Under the pieces are notes generated by a model. The model saw nothing but the letters and a program-made list of their open reading frames with translations. It was not told the DNA's origin and did no database searches. The translations under genes were made by a program, and so were the position numbers. A DNA stretch of 64,000 nt from contig DASPVO010000001.1 in NCBI GenBank assembly GCA_035622335.1, positions 1 through 64,000 of the forward strand, written 5' to 3'. How positions within the stretch are numbered: the first letter of the stretch is position 1; every line of letters begins with the position of its first letter. This stretch comes from DATJAJ01 sp035622335. Its GTDB lineage: Archaea > Thermoproteota > Nitrososphaeria > Nitrososphaerales > Gagatemarchaeaceae. Shown piece by piece: positions 26,267 through 35,222 of this stretch.

Positions 26267-27013
26267 ATGGACCACTCGCTCGACCTTGGGGATGCGTCAG
26301 CGGTAGAGCCTGGGCCTTGGCACTACGGGGCAGACTACATCACGGTCTACTTTGAAGGAGAGCGCTCCAAGCTGAGGAGTCTTGTGCCTCACTCGTTCGA
26401 GGTCAATGACATCACGTGCATGGCCTACGTCTGCGAGATCGTGTCCGTCGCCGAAGGTCGAGCAGACTTGGTTTCTAGCGCCCCGGAGCGCACAGTCTAC
26501 AACGAAGCCGCGATCGGTGTCAAGTGCTCCTTCGCTGGCAAGCCGGGCATCTACTTCCCCGTCATGTGGGTGACGACGGAGTGGTCGCTGCTCAGAGGAC
26601 TTCTGAACGGGTACCCCAAGCGCCTGGCCGACGCTGTCCACATGACGAAGCTCCACCCTCTGAATCCCGGTCTGAAGAAGCTCGGAGTCGGGACGGTCCT
26701 CTCGGGTTACTGCGTCAAGGGCCCTGAACAAGAGCTCAGGGTGAGCGTTTCTTTGGAGAGGCAGGGCGCTGCCTCCGACCTGATCTCGTTCGGGGCCACC
26801 TACGGGATGAGGAACTTCCCCTCCACCGACACCTCCCAGTCGTCCGTCAGAGAAGCGGTCGAGATAATGAAGTCCAATTCGACCAATTCTGACGTGTGGC
26901 TCGGAAGGGGCTCACTCGAGACGAGCCTCGACGTCGGAGAGCCTCGGCCCCTCTCCGGGGCGGTGTACAGGTCTGGCTTCACCATCTTGGGTTCGAGGGT
27001 CCTAAAGCCCTGA
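26267..27013 (+). CDS. Acetoacetate decarboxylase family protein
   Basis: A 248-residue member of the acetoacetate decarboxylase superfamily. The Schiff-base lysine is probably in LNGYPKRLADA near residue 117, matching the family PKK(L/I)A motif; YFPVMWVTTEWSLLRG precedes it. Known relatives decarboxylate beta-keto acids or act as hydratase-aldolases. Here it might handle the 2-oxo-acid from meta-cleavage, but this is inference from place only. ATG at 26267 fits the TATA spacing; an earlier ATG at 26243 would lie within the promoter. Confidence 0.75.
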   Translation: MDHSLDLGDASAVEPGPWHYGADYITVYFEGERSKLRSLVPHSFEVNDITCMAYVCEIVSVAEGRADLVSSAPERTVYNEAAIGVKCSFAGKPGIYFPVMWVTTEWSLLRGLLNGYPKRLADAVHMTKLHPLNPGLKKLGVGTVLSGYCVKGPEQELRVSVSLERQGAASDLISFGATYGMRNFPSTDTSQSSVREAVEIMKSNSTNSDVWLGRGSLETSLDVGEPRPLSGAVYRSGFTILGSRVLKP

Positions 27014-27055
27014 TCGTTCCATCGCTTAATTAGACGCGCCGAGGTCAGGAGCACC

Positions 27056-28540
27056 GTGGACAAGGGAGAGGTGAGGAACTACTCCAACTATGTCTCGGGC
27101 GAGTGGGTAAAGGGGAGCGACGGCTTCATCGAGGGTAGGAACCCCGCCACGGGCGAGCTCGTGTCTAGAGCTCCCAATTCTACAAAGGACGACGCGGCGG
27201 CTGCGATCGAGGCTGCGAGAGCAGCCTTCGACAGCGGAGTCTGGTCCGCGAAGCGTCCGCAGGAGAGGGCTGCGACACTGCTCAAGGTAGCAGAGTCGCT
27301 CCGGTCCGAGGTCGACGGCCTCTCCGTTCTGCTCACGCTTGAGAATGGCAAGCCGCTGGCTGACGCGAAGGGCGAACTGCTGAACGCCGCGAACGTCTTC
27401 GAGTACTACGCTTCGGCATCCAGGCACATCGTGGGCAGGATACCGAGGTACAGTGGCGCCGACATGAGCCTCGTCGTTCACGAGCCCGTGGGCGTCTGCT
27501 CCCTGATTGTGCCCTGGAACTCTCCCATCTCGCTTCTCTCCTGGAAGCTTGGCCCCGCACTGGCGGCGGGCTGCACCGTCGTCTGCAAGCCCTCCGGCTA
27601 CACGTCTGGTATCTCGATGGAGTTCATGCAGCTGATCGACCGCGTTGAAGGCGTCCCGAAGGGGGTCGTGAACGCGATAACTGGTCCGGGCGAATCCGTG
27701 GGGAGTGAGCTCGTGAAGAGCCCTCTGGTGGACAAGGTGTCCTTCACGGGGTCGACCGAGACCGGAAGGAGGATCATGGAGATGGCTTCCTCCAACCTGA
27801 AGAAGGTGAATCTCGAATGCGGCGGAAAGTCTGCGGACATCGTCTTCGACGACGCCAACATCTCAGCGGCGCTCCCGGGCGCCCTCTGGTCGATATTCAG
27901 GAGCGCCGGCCAATCCTGCAACGCAGGCTCTCGGCTTCTCGTGCAGAAGGGAGTCTACGAGGACTTCACGCGGAGGTTCATGGAACTCGCCGGCAAGATA
28001 CGGGTGGGGAACGGGCTCGACCCCGCAACGGAGATGGGTCCGCTCATCTCCAAGGTCCAGTTGGAGAGGGTCCTCTCCTACATCGACTCCGGGGTCAAGG
28101 ATGGCGCTCGCCTGTCCCACGGCGGAAAGCGCCTCGACTCGGGGGGACTCGAGAAGGGTTTCTTCGTGCAGCCGACCATCTTCGAAGAGGTCTCCAAGGA
28201 AATGAGGATCTTCCAGGAGGAGATCTTTGGACCAGTCGTCTGCGTCCTTCCCTTCAGCGACGAGGACGACGCGGTGGCCTTGGCAAACTCCACCAACTTC
28301 GGCCTCGCTGGAGACCTATGGTCTACGAGCATTGTCCGGATCCTAAAGGTCTCGCAGGGCATCCGAACGGGGACGCTCTGGGTGAACAGGCACCTGAATC
28401 CCGGCCCCGAAGTCCCCTTCGGGGGCTACAAGCAGAGCGGTCTCGGTCGCGAAACGGGCATGGAAGGACTCACTGAGTTCCTTCAGACAAAGCACATCAG
28501 CATACAATTGAACGAGACAGGGGAGCGAGTTCGCAGGTGA
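27056..28540 (+). CDS. hpaE: Aldehyde dehydrogenase, likely 5-carboxymethyl-2-hydroxymuconic semialdehyde dehydrogenase
   Basis: A 494-residue NAD(P)-dependent aldehyde dehydrogenase. VPWNSPISLLSWKLGPALAAG and FTGSTETGRR bind the cofactor, ECGGKSADIVF holds the catalytic Glu and AGQSCNAGSRL the Cys; EEIFGPVV and PFGGYKQSGLGRE close the fold. Its position in the HpaB/HpaD cluster suggests oxidation of the ring-cleavage semialdehyde. A TATA-like GCTTAATTAG lies 28 bases before the GTG start. The precise substrate is inferred. Confidence 0.8.
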   Translation: MDKGEVRNYSNYVSGEWVKGSDGFIEGRNPATGELVSRAPNSTKDDAAAAIEAARAAFDSGVWSAKRPQERAATLLKVAESLRSEVDGLSVLLTLENGKPLADAKGELLNAANVFEYYASASRHIVGRIPRYSGADMSLVVHEPVGVCSLIVPWNSPISLLSWKLGPALAAGCTVVCKPSGYTSGISMEFMQLIDRVEGVPKGVVNAITGPGESVGSELVKSPLVDKVSFTGSTETGRRIMEMASSNLKKVNLECGGKSADIVFDDANISAALPGALWSIFRSAGQSCNAGSRLLVQKGVYEDFTRRFMELAGKIRVGNGLDPATEMGPLISKVQLERVLSYIDSGVKDGARLSHGGKRLDSGGLEKGFFVQPTIFEEVSKEMRIFQEEIFGPVVCVLPFSDEDDAVALANSTNFGLAGDLWSTSIVRILKVSQGIRTGTLWVNRHLNPGPEVPFGGYKQSGLGRETGMEGLTEFLQTKHISIQLNETGERVRR

Positions 28541-29665
28541 TCAGGAGCTTCTCTGCGAGACGCTCACGCCCTTCCTCTCTAGTTCGGAGAGAAGTCTCTC
28601 GGTCAACCCGCCGCGAAGTGCTGTCTCGGGTGGGATCACCCCCGATCCCCTGACCTCCCCCCTCCCGACCATCTGGGTGACTATCGAGCAGGTGTATCCC
28701 GTCGTCTTGCCCATCGAAGTCACGGCGTTTTTTCTGTCATAGAAGTCCACAAGCTCGTACGTCGCGGCCCTCCCGCGGTTCACAACCTCGACCCTCATGA
28801 CGGTGACGTCCTCTTCGGACCCCTCGCTCAGCTTCTTCGCGAGCACTGCCGCGGTGACGTCGAAGGGGACGGCATCCCCCTTCCCAGTCCTGATCGGCCT
28901 CTTCGAGAGCAGACCGGCGTCGATCAGCAGCTTCATCTTCCTCACGTGTCCCGGGTATCTGACGGTGAGTTCCTCCAGAGTGTCGAAGCCCTTCATGGTG
29001 TACAGCAAGGTCGCAAGCCCGTCGGAATAGAAAGCCTCGCACCTTCCCACGGGTTCGGGAAATTGCACGGGGATTGTCGTGGCGACGGGGTCAACCTTCA
29101 CCTCCGCTCCGTTCCTCACGATCCTGGCCTCGTCGAGGAACTCCCTCAGAAGCCCAAGGATGGAGAAGACGAGCCTGTATCCGAAGGGCTCTTCCGGCTT
29201 CTGGGGCAGGCCGCCGACCAATATCCTACCGGAGGTACCGCCACCGAGAGCGTCCACGCCCTTCGCAAGAAGTATCCCGCCCAACCCCGGAGCGAGACCG
29301 CAGCCCGGTATCAGCAGCGCACCGCTCTTTCTGGCCGCACCGTCCAGAAGCATCTGTTCGTCCTCGAAAGCGATGTTTACCGCCTTCGCTCCCGCCTTCA
29401 CCAGAGCCACGTCCGCTTGATGGACGACCCCGTGCGGGAGAGCAGAAGAGACGACGTCGAAACCCTTCACAAAGGACGCAAGCTTTCTCGCGTCGGTGAC
29501 GTCCACGACCTCAGTCGAGACCCTCCTGCCGCCGCGTCTCCTCGCCTCCCTGAGCCTGTCGGGGTCGAGGTCCGCCACCACGACCGCGTCCACCCCTTCT
29601 GACCTAGAGAGGTCCCAGGCGATCGTCGAGCCCATGAGACCCGCCCCAAGGACTCCGACCTTCAC
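28541..29665 (-). CDS. Saccharopine dehydrogenase-like NAD(P)-dependent oxidoreductase
   Basis: A 374-residue protein with an N-terminal Rossmann fold (VGVLGAGLMGSTIAWDL) and a long catalytic domain with IPGCGLAPGLGGILLAKG, the pattern of L-lysine 6-dehydrogenase and saccharopine dehydrogenase relatives. The GTG start at 29665 is 27 bases after the TATA-like CTCTTAAGG. It meets the aldehyde dehydrogenase end to end, with TGA stops on both strands forming TGATCA. The substrate is probably an amino acid. Confidence 0.78.
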   Translation of the reverse strand: MKVGVLGAGLMGSTIAWDLSRSEGVDAVVVADLDPDRLREARRRGGRRVSTEVVDVTDARKLASFVKGFDVVSSALPHGVVHQADVALVKAGAKAVNIAFEDEQMLLDGAARKSGALLIPGCGLAPGLGGILLAKGVDALGGGTSGRILVGGLPQKPEEPFGYRLVFSILGLLREFLDEARIVRNGAEVKVDPVATTIPVQFPEPVGRCEAFYSDGLATLLYTMKGFDTLEELTVRYPGHVRKMKLLIDAGLLSKRPIRTGKGDAVPFDVTAAVLAKKLSEGSEEDVTVMRVEVVNRGRAATYELVDFYDRKNAVTSMGKTTGYTCSIVTQMVGRGEVRGSGVIPPETALRGGLTERLLSELERKGVSVSQRSS

Positions 29666-29733
29666 GCCTTCGATGAGCCTCGGCCTCGCCTTAAGAGTAT
29701 CATCTTAAGTAATGGACGCAGCGCGCGAGCCCC

Positions 29734-30279
29734 ATGGACCTCAAGAAGTCCCTTGACGAGCCCGTTCTGAGCTTCACCTCAAAGGACTTCGTGAAGGTCC
29801 CTTCAGAGTGGAGCGTCACGCAGGCCGCGAAACTGATGAAGGTCGAGGAGTCCACGGAGGCGGTTGTCACAGAAAAGGGCGACCCGGTGGGCATCATCAC
29901 TGAGAGGGACATACTCTACAAGGTCGTCGCTGGCGACCTAGACCCTGCGGAGACGCAGGTCAGCAAGGTCATGAGCTCCCCCATCCACACGCTCGACTCT
30001 TCGGCGAAGGTCTCGGAGGCTATCTCCGAAATGACAAGGCTAGGAATCAGGCGCCTCGTGGTCACAAAGGGCGGGAAACCGCTCGGCGTGGTCTCTCAGA
30101 AGAGCGTCTTTTCCGGGAACCTCCAGCAGCAGATACCTCTCCCAGAACTGAGCTCGCCCGCCATGGTGGTCTGCCCCTACTGCGGGGCGGAGTTCGACGA
30201 CCCAGAAAAGCTCTCCAAGCACATAGACAGGACCCACGTCGGGATGGGCCTCCTCGAAGGCAACTCCACGAAGTGGTAG
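29734..30279 (+). CDS. CBS-domain pair fused to a C2H2 zinc finger
   Basis: A 181-residue protein. Two CBS motifs span about 22-75 and 84-135 (VVTEKGDPVGIITERDIL and VVTKGGKPLGVVSQKSV). A C-terminal finger follows: CPYCGAEF-x7-HIDRTH near 148-170. CBS pairs sense adenosyl ligands such as AMP or SAM; the finger could bind DNA, RNA or protein, making a ligand-sensing regulator possible. The ATG is 27 bases after the TATA-like TCTTAAGT and is thus leaderless. Confidence 0.82.
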   Translation: MDLKKSLDEPVLSFTSKDFVKVPSEWSVTQAAKLMKVEESTEAVVTEKGDPVGIITERDILYKVVAGDLDPAETQVSKVMSSPIHTLDSSAKVSEAISEMTRLGIRRLVVTKGGKPLGVVSQKSVFSGNLQQQIPLPELSSPAMVVCPYCGAEFDDPEKLSKHIDRTHVGMGLLEGNSTKW

Positions 30280-30284
30280 CAGAC

Positions 30285-31658
30285 TCAGCGCAGGTAGTTC
30301 TCTATCGTCTCCGCGAACCAGAGAATGCCGTTCCTAAGATAGTCGAGCCTTAGATTCTCGTTCGGGGAGTGCATCCCCGCGTCTGATGCGGAGACGCCTA
30401 TCGCTATCGCGGGCTCTGCATACGTCTTCGTGAAGACGTAGAACGGCCCCGTCCCAGCCTCGGAGAGCTTGATCGTTGGCTTCTTCTTCCACACCTTCTC
30501 CCCCGCGGAGACCGCGGCCTGGACGAACGGGTCCTTGTAAGTGGTTCTCGCAGCGGGCTCGAGAGTCTCCGTCTCAATCACTATGTCCGAGAATCCGTTC
30601 CCGTCGAGGTGGTTCCTCAGCTTCCTTAGCAGGTCTTCGGGGTCCTGGTTGGGCACCAACCGGAAGTCGGCCTTACAGTGGATCTCCTTCGGGAGCACCG
30701 TCTTCGACCCGGGTCCCTGGTACCCGGCCCATATCCCCGCTATGTTCGCCGTGGGCCTCTGGACCAACGCCTTCTTCGCCTGTGAGGGGGTCAGCGAGTT
30801 GACGAAGCCCTTCGAACCGTGGACTTGAAGGAAAGACTCGGCGTCGAATTCTTGCTCTTCGAGGACCGCCTGGTCTTCCTCGCTGAGCGTCTCGACGTTG
30901 TCGTACCATCCGGGGACGAGGACGCGCTCGTTTTCGTCCTTCAGCGTGCTCAGCATCCGGACCATCTTCCAAGCCGCGCTCGGGAGGACCGCTGCAAAAC
31001 TGCTGTGGGCGTCCATCTCGAGCATCTTCAATGAGAACTCCGCGTAGATCATTCCCTTCATGCCCAGCGCGACTGACGGCCTCCCCTCGGCGTCCACCTC
31101 TCCTCCCTCCCAGAACACCGCGTCGGACCTGAACAGCTCCTTGTTCTCCTGGATGTATTGGTAGAGGTGCGGGCTGCCCGTCTCCTCCTCTCCCTCGAAG
31201 CAGAACTTGAAGTTGCAAGGGACGTCGCTCATCGTCTTCTGGTACGCCTTGACCAGGTCGAGCCTAGAAGCGAGCTCGCCCTTGTCGTCAGAGGACCCCC
31301 GGCCGTAGATTCTTCCCTCCCTGATTTCGGGCTTGAAGGCGGGCGACTTCCACAGCTCCAGCGGTTCTTCGGGCTGGACATCGTAGTGGTTGTAGAAGAG
31401 AATCGTCTTTCCCGATCTGTCCGACCTGATCTCCCCATAGACGAGCGGTGCGAACCCCTCCGCCCTGATCACCCTGGTCTCGGCTCCGACCTCCTTCAGC
31501 ATCTGCTCAACAAGAAGCGCGCACTGGTCCACACCCTCGTGCCTGGCCGAGACGCTGGGCTGAGAAACGAGTCTCATCACGTCTTTCGCGAAAGAGTTCA
31601 GGTTTTCGTCGACGTACTTTACAAACTTCTGGTCCACCATCACCCGTTTCCTCGACAT
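30285..31658 (-). CDS. M20 family metallopeptidase (dipeptidase/ArgE-DapE-like)
   Basis: A 457-residue zinc peptidase. LFYNHYDVQP near residue 86, GRGSSDDKGE near 117 and FCFEGEEETGS near 153 supply metal ligands and the catalytic Glu; a dimerisation domain lies between about 205 and 365. Length and the GEEETGS motif resemble carnosinase/dipeptidase forms. The start is ATG at 31658 or ATG at 31640; the second has GAGGA eight bases upstream and fits a TATA-like CTTTAAACG better. Confidence 0.85.
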   Translation of the reverse strand: MSRKRVMVDQKFVKYVDENLNSFAKDVMRLVSQPSVSARHEGVDQCALLVEQMLKEVGAETRVIRAEGFAPLVYGEIRSDRSGKTILFYNHYDVQPEEPLELWKSPAFKPEIREGRIYGRGSSDDKGELASRLDLVKAYQKTMSDVPCNFKFCFEGEEETGSPHLYQYIQENKELFRSDAVFWEGGEVDAEGRPSVALGMKGMIYAEFSLKMLEMDAHSSFAAVLPSAAWKMVRMLSTLKDENERVLVPGWYDNVETLSEEDQAVLEEQEFDAESFLQVHGSKGFVNSLTPSQAKKALVQRPTANIAGIWAGYQGPGSKTVLPKEIHCKADFRLVPNQDPEDLLRKLRNHLDGNGFSDIVIETETLEPAARTTYKDPFVQAAVSAGEKVWKKKPTIKLSEAGTGPFYVFTKTYAEPAIAIGVSASDAGMHSPNENLRLDYLRNGILWFAETIENYLR

Positions 31659-31753
31659 CGGGCCTCCCGTGGGCGTTTAAAGCGTTAGCAGCCTCGCACC
31701 ACTCGAGCCTGCCGTCGAACTTCAAATATCGGCGCGGGCGGCCGCGGAACCAG

Positions 31754-33085
31754 TTGGTCTCCGCCAAGCGCGGCAGCACGGCAGCCAGGAAGGCTCTCAG
31801 GTATACCAAATTCTACGGCGGCAAGGTTGCCACCGTACCGAAGGTCCCGGTCAGGTCTTTGGAAGACTTCTCCGTCTGGTACACCCCCGGGGTTGGCGCC
31901 GTGTCGCTCGCAATCAGGGCCAAACCCGACGAGTCGTTCGAGTACACCAACAGGTGGAACACAATCGCCATCATAACCGACGGTAGCCGCGTCCTGGGAC
32001 TGGGAGACGTGGGGCCCGAGGCGTCTCTCCCAGTGATGGAAGGGAAGGCGCTTCTCTACAAGTACCTCGGCGGAGTCGACGCCTACCCTCTCCCGATCAG
32101 GGTCTCCGACGAGGAGCAGTTCATCTCGACTGTCAGGACTCTCGAGCCCAGCCTCGGGGGTGTGAACCTGGAGGACATCGAGTCGCCGAAGTGTTTCGAG
32201 ATACTGGACAGGCTGAGGTCCGAGATGCGAATCCCTGTCTGGCACGACGACCAGCAGGGCACGGCCGGTGTCGTCCTCGCCGGCCTCTACAACGCCCTCC
32301 GTCTCACCGGAAGGTCCCTTCGCGGGACAAGGATCGTGCTCATGGGGGCAGGCGCGGCCAACCTGGCCGCTGCGCGGCTGCTCGTGGAGGCGGGAGCCCG
32401 GTCCTCAGACATCATAGTGCTCGACTCCAAGGGGATACTTCAGCCAGAGCGAGAGGACATCGACCAGCTGCAGCTGAGAAACAGGTGGAAGTACGACCTT
32501 GCCATGAGCACCAACGGCGATCGCGTCCGCGGTGGTTTGAGAGAGGCGCTGAGGGGAGCGGACGTGCTTGTCGCGGCGTCCGGACAGGGACCGAACCTGA
32601 TCAGCAAGAGTGAGATCTCGTCGATGCAAAGTAACCCCATCGTTTTCCTGCTGGCGAACCCCGTCCCTGAGATGTGGCCGCAGGATGCGTCCGCGGGTGG
32701 AGCGGCAATAGTGGCGACGGCGCGCTCCGACTATCCCAACCAGGTCAACAACAGCCTGCTCTTCCCCGCGATCTTCAGGGGCGCTCTTGACGTCAGGGCC
32801 AAGACGATAACCGACGGCATGGTCATCGCCGCCGCCAAGGAGCTCGCCAAGTTCGCCCAGGAGAAGGGGCTTGAACCGCGCCACATACTGCCCTCGATGC
32901 TGGACTGGCGCGTCTACCCGAGGGTCGCGGTAGCCGTCGGGACTGCCTGCCAGTCGGAAGGTGAAGCGAGGAAGAAGCTCTCTAGAGCCGAACTGAGAAA
33001 TAGAGTCACCGAGAGGATAGAGCAGTCTAGGAAGTCGATGAAGGTGCTGATGGAGACGGGGATCATTGAAAAGCCGCCCAAGTAA
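31754..33085 (+). CDS. NAD(P)-dependent malic enzyme
   Basis: A 443-residue oxidative decarboxylase turning malate into pyruvate. WYTPGVGAVSLAI near residue 43, TDGSRVLGLGDVGPEASLPV near 73, NLEDIESPKCFEIL near 137 and HDDQQGTA near 162 are the family blocks; LMGAGAANLAAARLL is the cofactor fold. TTG at 31754 is about 30 bases after the TATA-like CAAATATC. It would link the acids of aromatic degradation to pyruvate. Confidence 0.93.
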   Translation: MVSAKRGSTAARKALRYTKFYGGKVATVPKVPVRSLEDFSVWYTPGVGAVSLAIRAKPDESFEYTNRWNTIAIITDGSRVLGLGDVGPEASLPVMEGKALLYKYLGGVDAYPLPIRVSDEEQFISTVRTLEPSLGGVNLEDIESPKCFEILDRLRSEMRIPVWHDDQQGTAGVVLAGLYNALRLTGRSLRGTRIVLMGAGAANLAAARLLVEAGARSSDIIVLDSKGILQPEREDIDQLQLRNRWKYDLAMSTNGDRVRGGLREALRGADVLVAASGQGPNLISKSEISSMQSNPIVFLLANPVPEMWPQDASAGGAAIVATARSDYPNQVNNSLLFPAIFRGALDVRAKTITDGMVIAAAKELAKFAQEKGLEPRHILPSMLDWRVYPRVAVAVGTACQSEGEARKKLSRAELRNRVTERIEQSRKSMKVLMETGIIEKPPK

Positions 33086-33590
33086 CGCTAAAGAAACTGC
33101 GGACGTTGACCGGCACGTGCGAGAAGCAGCGATACGAAGGGCAAAGAGAGCCGACCTCGCGCAGGCGGCGGACCTGATCGTCAGGACGAAGCGTCTCAAT
33201 AACGAGTTCGACCCGCTCTTCAAGGTGGTAGACGACGCTCAGAGCAAGGCGAAGGAGTACTTGGAGGAGTCTTTGGGCCATGAGAAGGTGCTCCTTCTCG
33301 TCGGGGTTCAAGGCGACAAGGTGGTGGCCATCTTGAGGGCGGAGGTCAGAGAACGAGTCCTGTACGAGCCAAGCGTTGAGGGCTTCATAACGGACTTCTA
33401 CATCATGCCAGAGTACCGGAGGAAGGCCCTTGGGGAGAAGGTGTTGCGCCAAGCCACCAAGGAGCTGGTCAGGATGGGAGCTGGGGTCATCACAGCGGCC
33501 GTGCCTACGAGGAACGAGATAGCGGTCAGGTTCTACACGAAGAGCGGGTTCAGGTCTCTCGTGCAGCTGTTCGCTGGCAAGGGTCAGTAG
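33066..33590 (+). CDS. GNAT family N-acetyltransferase
   Basis: A 174-residue acetyltransferase. VEGFITDFYIMPEYRRKALGEKVL is the acetyl-CoA loop and IAVRFYTKSGF the last conserved block. The start is uncertain: TTG at 33066 overlaps the malic enzyme by 20 bases, while GTG at 33117 avoids overlap and begins just before the domain. The substrate is unknown. Confidence 0.78.
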   Translation: MKSRPSNAKETADVDRHVREAAIRRAKRADLAQAADLIVRTKRLNNEFDPLFKVVDDAQSKAKEYLEESLGHEKVLLLVGVQGDKVVAILRAEVRERVLYEPSVEGFITDFYIMPEYRRKALGEKVLRQATKELVRMGAGVITAAVPTRNEIAVRFYTKSGFRSLVQLFAGKGQ

Positions 33591-33736
33591 TCCAGCGGGG
33601 ACCCCAAGGAGGGACAGTCGCACCGTCCGAGCAGCATGCCGCACCTGTAGCAGACATGGTTTCTTCCCGTGCACCTCTTGGCGTGCACCTGAGACCTCAG
33701 GCAGTACGTCTCGTCTTGGACAGCCCTCAATCGCAC
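33584..33736 (-). CDS. Cys-rich 50-residue zinc-ribbon-like protein
   Basis: A short frame from GTG at 33736. Cysteines are at 12, 22, 29, 32, 39 and 41 (YCLRSQVHAKRC, HVCYRCGM, GRCDCPS), a spacing that could bind one or two zinc ions. A TATA-like AATTAAATAC lies about 29 bases upstream, so a leaderless message is likely. The 3' end overlaps the acetyltransferase by seven bases. I do not recognise a family; promoter fit and cysteine pattern are the evidence. Confidence 0.6.
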   Translation of the reverse strand: MRLRAVQDETYCLRSQVHAKRCTGRNHVCYRCGMLLGRCDCPSLGSPLDY

Positions 33737-33804
33737 GTGGTCCGGCTTGCCTCTTCTGTATTTAATTGGGCCACAAAGGTGCTTCAGAATTCGTCATAAA
33801 TCGA

Positions 33805-34548
33805 TTACCTCTTCGTTCCCACCCTGAGTACGCCGTCCCCGTTGACCTCCATGGTCGTCTCGTACGATCTGTTGTCTTCCACCGAGACGCCACCGCTCAC
33901 CGTCCATTCCTTGAAGGAAGACCCTTCCTGTGGCTCCGCCTTCACCTCGTGCACCGACTTCACAGAGAAAGTCCTCTTCTTGTTAGTGAAATCCTTCCCG
34001 TCGACGAGTATCTTTGCCGACCCGTCTTGTGAGACGATGTCGACCGTCCTCGAGTATCTGCCATAGAGCTTGCCGAGGAGGTATCCGAAGAGGACCGTGT
34101 CGGCCAGTGCGAAGGCGTACAGGAGCTCGGCCGCCTGTATCACGAAGGTCAACCCGAGCAGGCCGAAGTAGATGTATACCACTAGGGCCACGACCGATAT
34201 GGAGAGCCCCTTGATCGTGGGTCTCGAACTGGGCAGAGATTCGTAGAGCCAGCCGAAGACGGAGGCGAGGAAGAGCGCTATGAAGAAATTGATGAATGCG
34301 AAGAACTCGGGCCAGACGCTCACGACGTCGGAGAAGCAGGCCTTGACCGCGGGCGATGTGACGTTGACCGCGCTCGAAGTGGAGTTCGACTCGACCAGAG
34401 TGCAGACGGCAGAGAAGGACTTCGAGATGATAGTTAGCGCCTGGCTCTGGAACGCGTACAGCAGTATCACGTTGACCAGGGCGAGCGCGCCTACGAACAC
34501 GACGCCCGAGATGACCCCAGCCTTCAGACCCGCGAGCGGCGAACCCAT
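33805..34548 (-). CDS. Hypothetical membrane protein with C-terminal beta-rich domain
   Basis: A 247-residue protein. Membrane segments at about 10-33, 80-103, 115-135 and 140-160 are followed by a soluble tail of about 85 residues rich in alternating polar strands (TVDIVSQDGSAKILVDG, FKEWTVSGGVSV). The first loop has several Asn-Ser/Thr sites. No family recognised; the tail might lie outside the cell. Confidence 0.7.
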   Translation of the reverse strand: MGSPLAGLKAGVISGVVFVGALALVNVILLYAFQSQALTIISKSFSAVCTLVESNSTSSAVNVTSPAVKACFSDVVSVWPEFFAFINFFIALFLASVFGWLYESLPSSRPTIKGLSISVVALVVYIYFGLLGLTFVIQAAELLYAFALADTVLFGYLLGKLYGRYSRTVDIVSQDGSAKILVDGKDFTNKKRTFSVKSVHEVKAEPQEGSSFKEWTVSGGVSVEDNRSYETTMEVNGDGVLRVGTKR

Positions 34549-34557
34549 TCAGCGAAC

Positions 34558-35031
34558 CTACGCGCCTAGAGCGTCCAGCACTTCCTTCTCGTGCCCATCA
34601 GGCTTGACCTTTCTGAAGATGCGCCTGATTCTTCCCTTCTCGTCGATGACGAAGGTCGACCTTTCGGTCCCCCAGTACTCCTTACCGTACATGTTCTTCA
34701 GCTTCCAGGTATCGTAGAGCTTGTGCGCGACGAGGTCTTCGTCGCTCAGAAGGGTGAAGTTTAGAGAATACTTGTCCTTGAACTTCATGTGCGAATCGAT
34801 CCCATCCTTGCTGACCCCCAGGACGACCGCGTCCAGCTTACCGAACTTCGGGAGGTTGTCTCTGAAGGAGCAAGCCTCGACGGTGCAGCCGGGGGTATCG
34901 TCCTTCGGGTAGAAGTAGAGCACCACCCTCTTGCCCCTCAACGAGGAGAGCCTGATCGGCTTTCCCGACGTGGATGGTAGCTCAAAGTCCGGTGCGGGGT
35001 CTCCTTCTTTCAATTCTGAGCTCGCCTTCAT
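34558..35031 (-). CDS. bcp: Thiol peroxidase, Bcp/PrxQ peroxiredoxin
   Basis: A 157-residue peroxiredoxin reducing hydrogen and organic peroxides. The peroxidatic Cys is in KDDTPGCTVEACSFRD near residue 49, with a resolving Cys five residues later, the PrxQ arrangement. APDFELPSTSG and FVIDEKGRI are typical. The ATG is 28 bases after a T-rich element (GTTTTTCTG). The length is normal. Confidence 0.93.
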   Translation of the reverse strand: MKASSELKEGDPAPDFELPSTSGKPIRLSSLRGKRVVLYFYPKDDTPGCTVEACSFRDNLPKFGKLDAVVLGVSKDGIDSHMKFKDKYSLNFTLLSDEDLVAHKLYDTWKLKNMYGKEYWGTERSTFVIDEKGRIRRIFRKVKPDGHEKEVLDALGA

Positions 35032-35222
35032 GGAGAGTCCTTCAGACGGCCTTCAGAAAAACATGCTGGAACAGGGCGTCGTGCCCGTCAGGCATCGCCG
35101 TTCCCATGCCTTGCATCTGAGCTCTTTTGGCGAGCTTGGCGCTCGTTCACGAGATTTGGGCCGGTTTCACACCAGACCTGTCTGGAAGGCTTTATTGACG
35201 GAGCTGCTTCCGCCCTTCTTGC

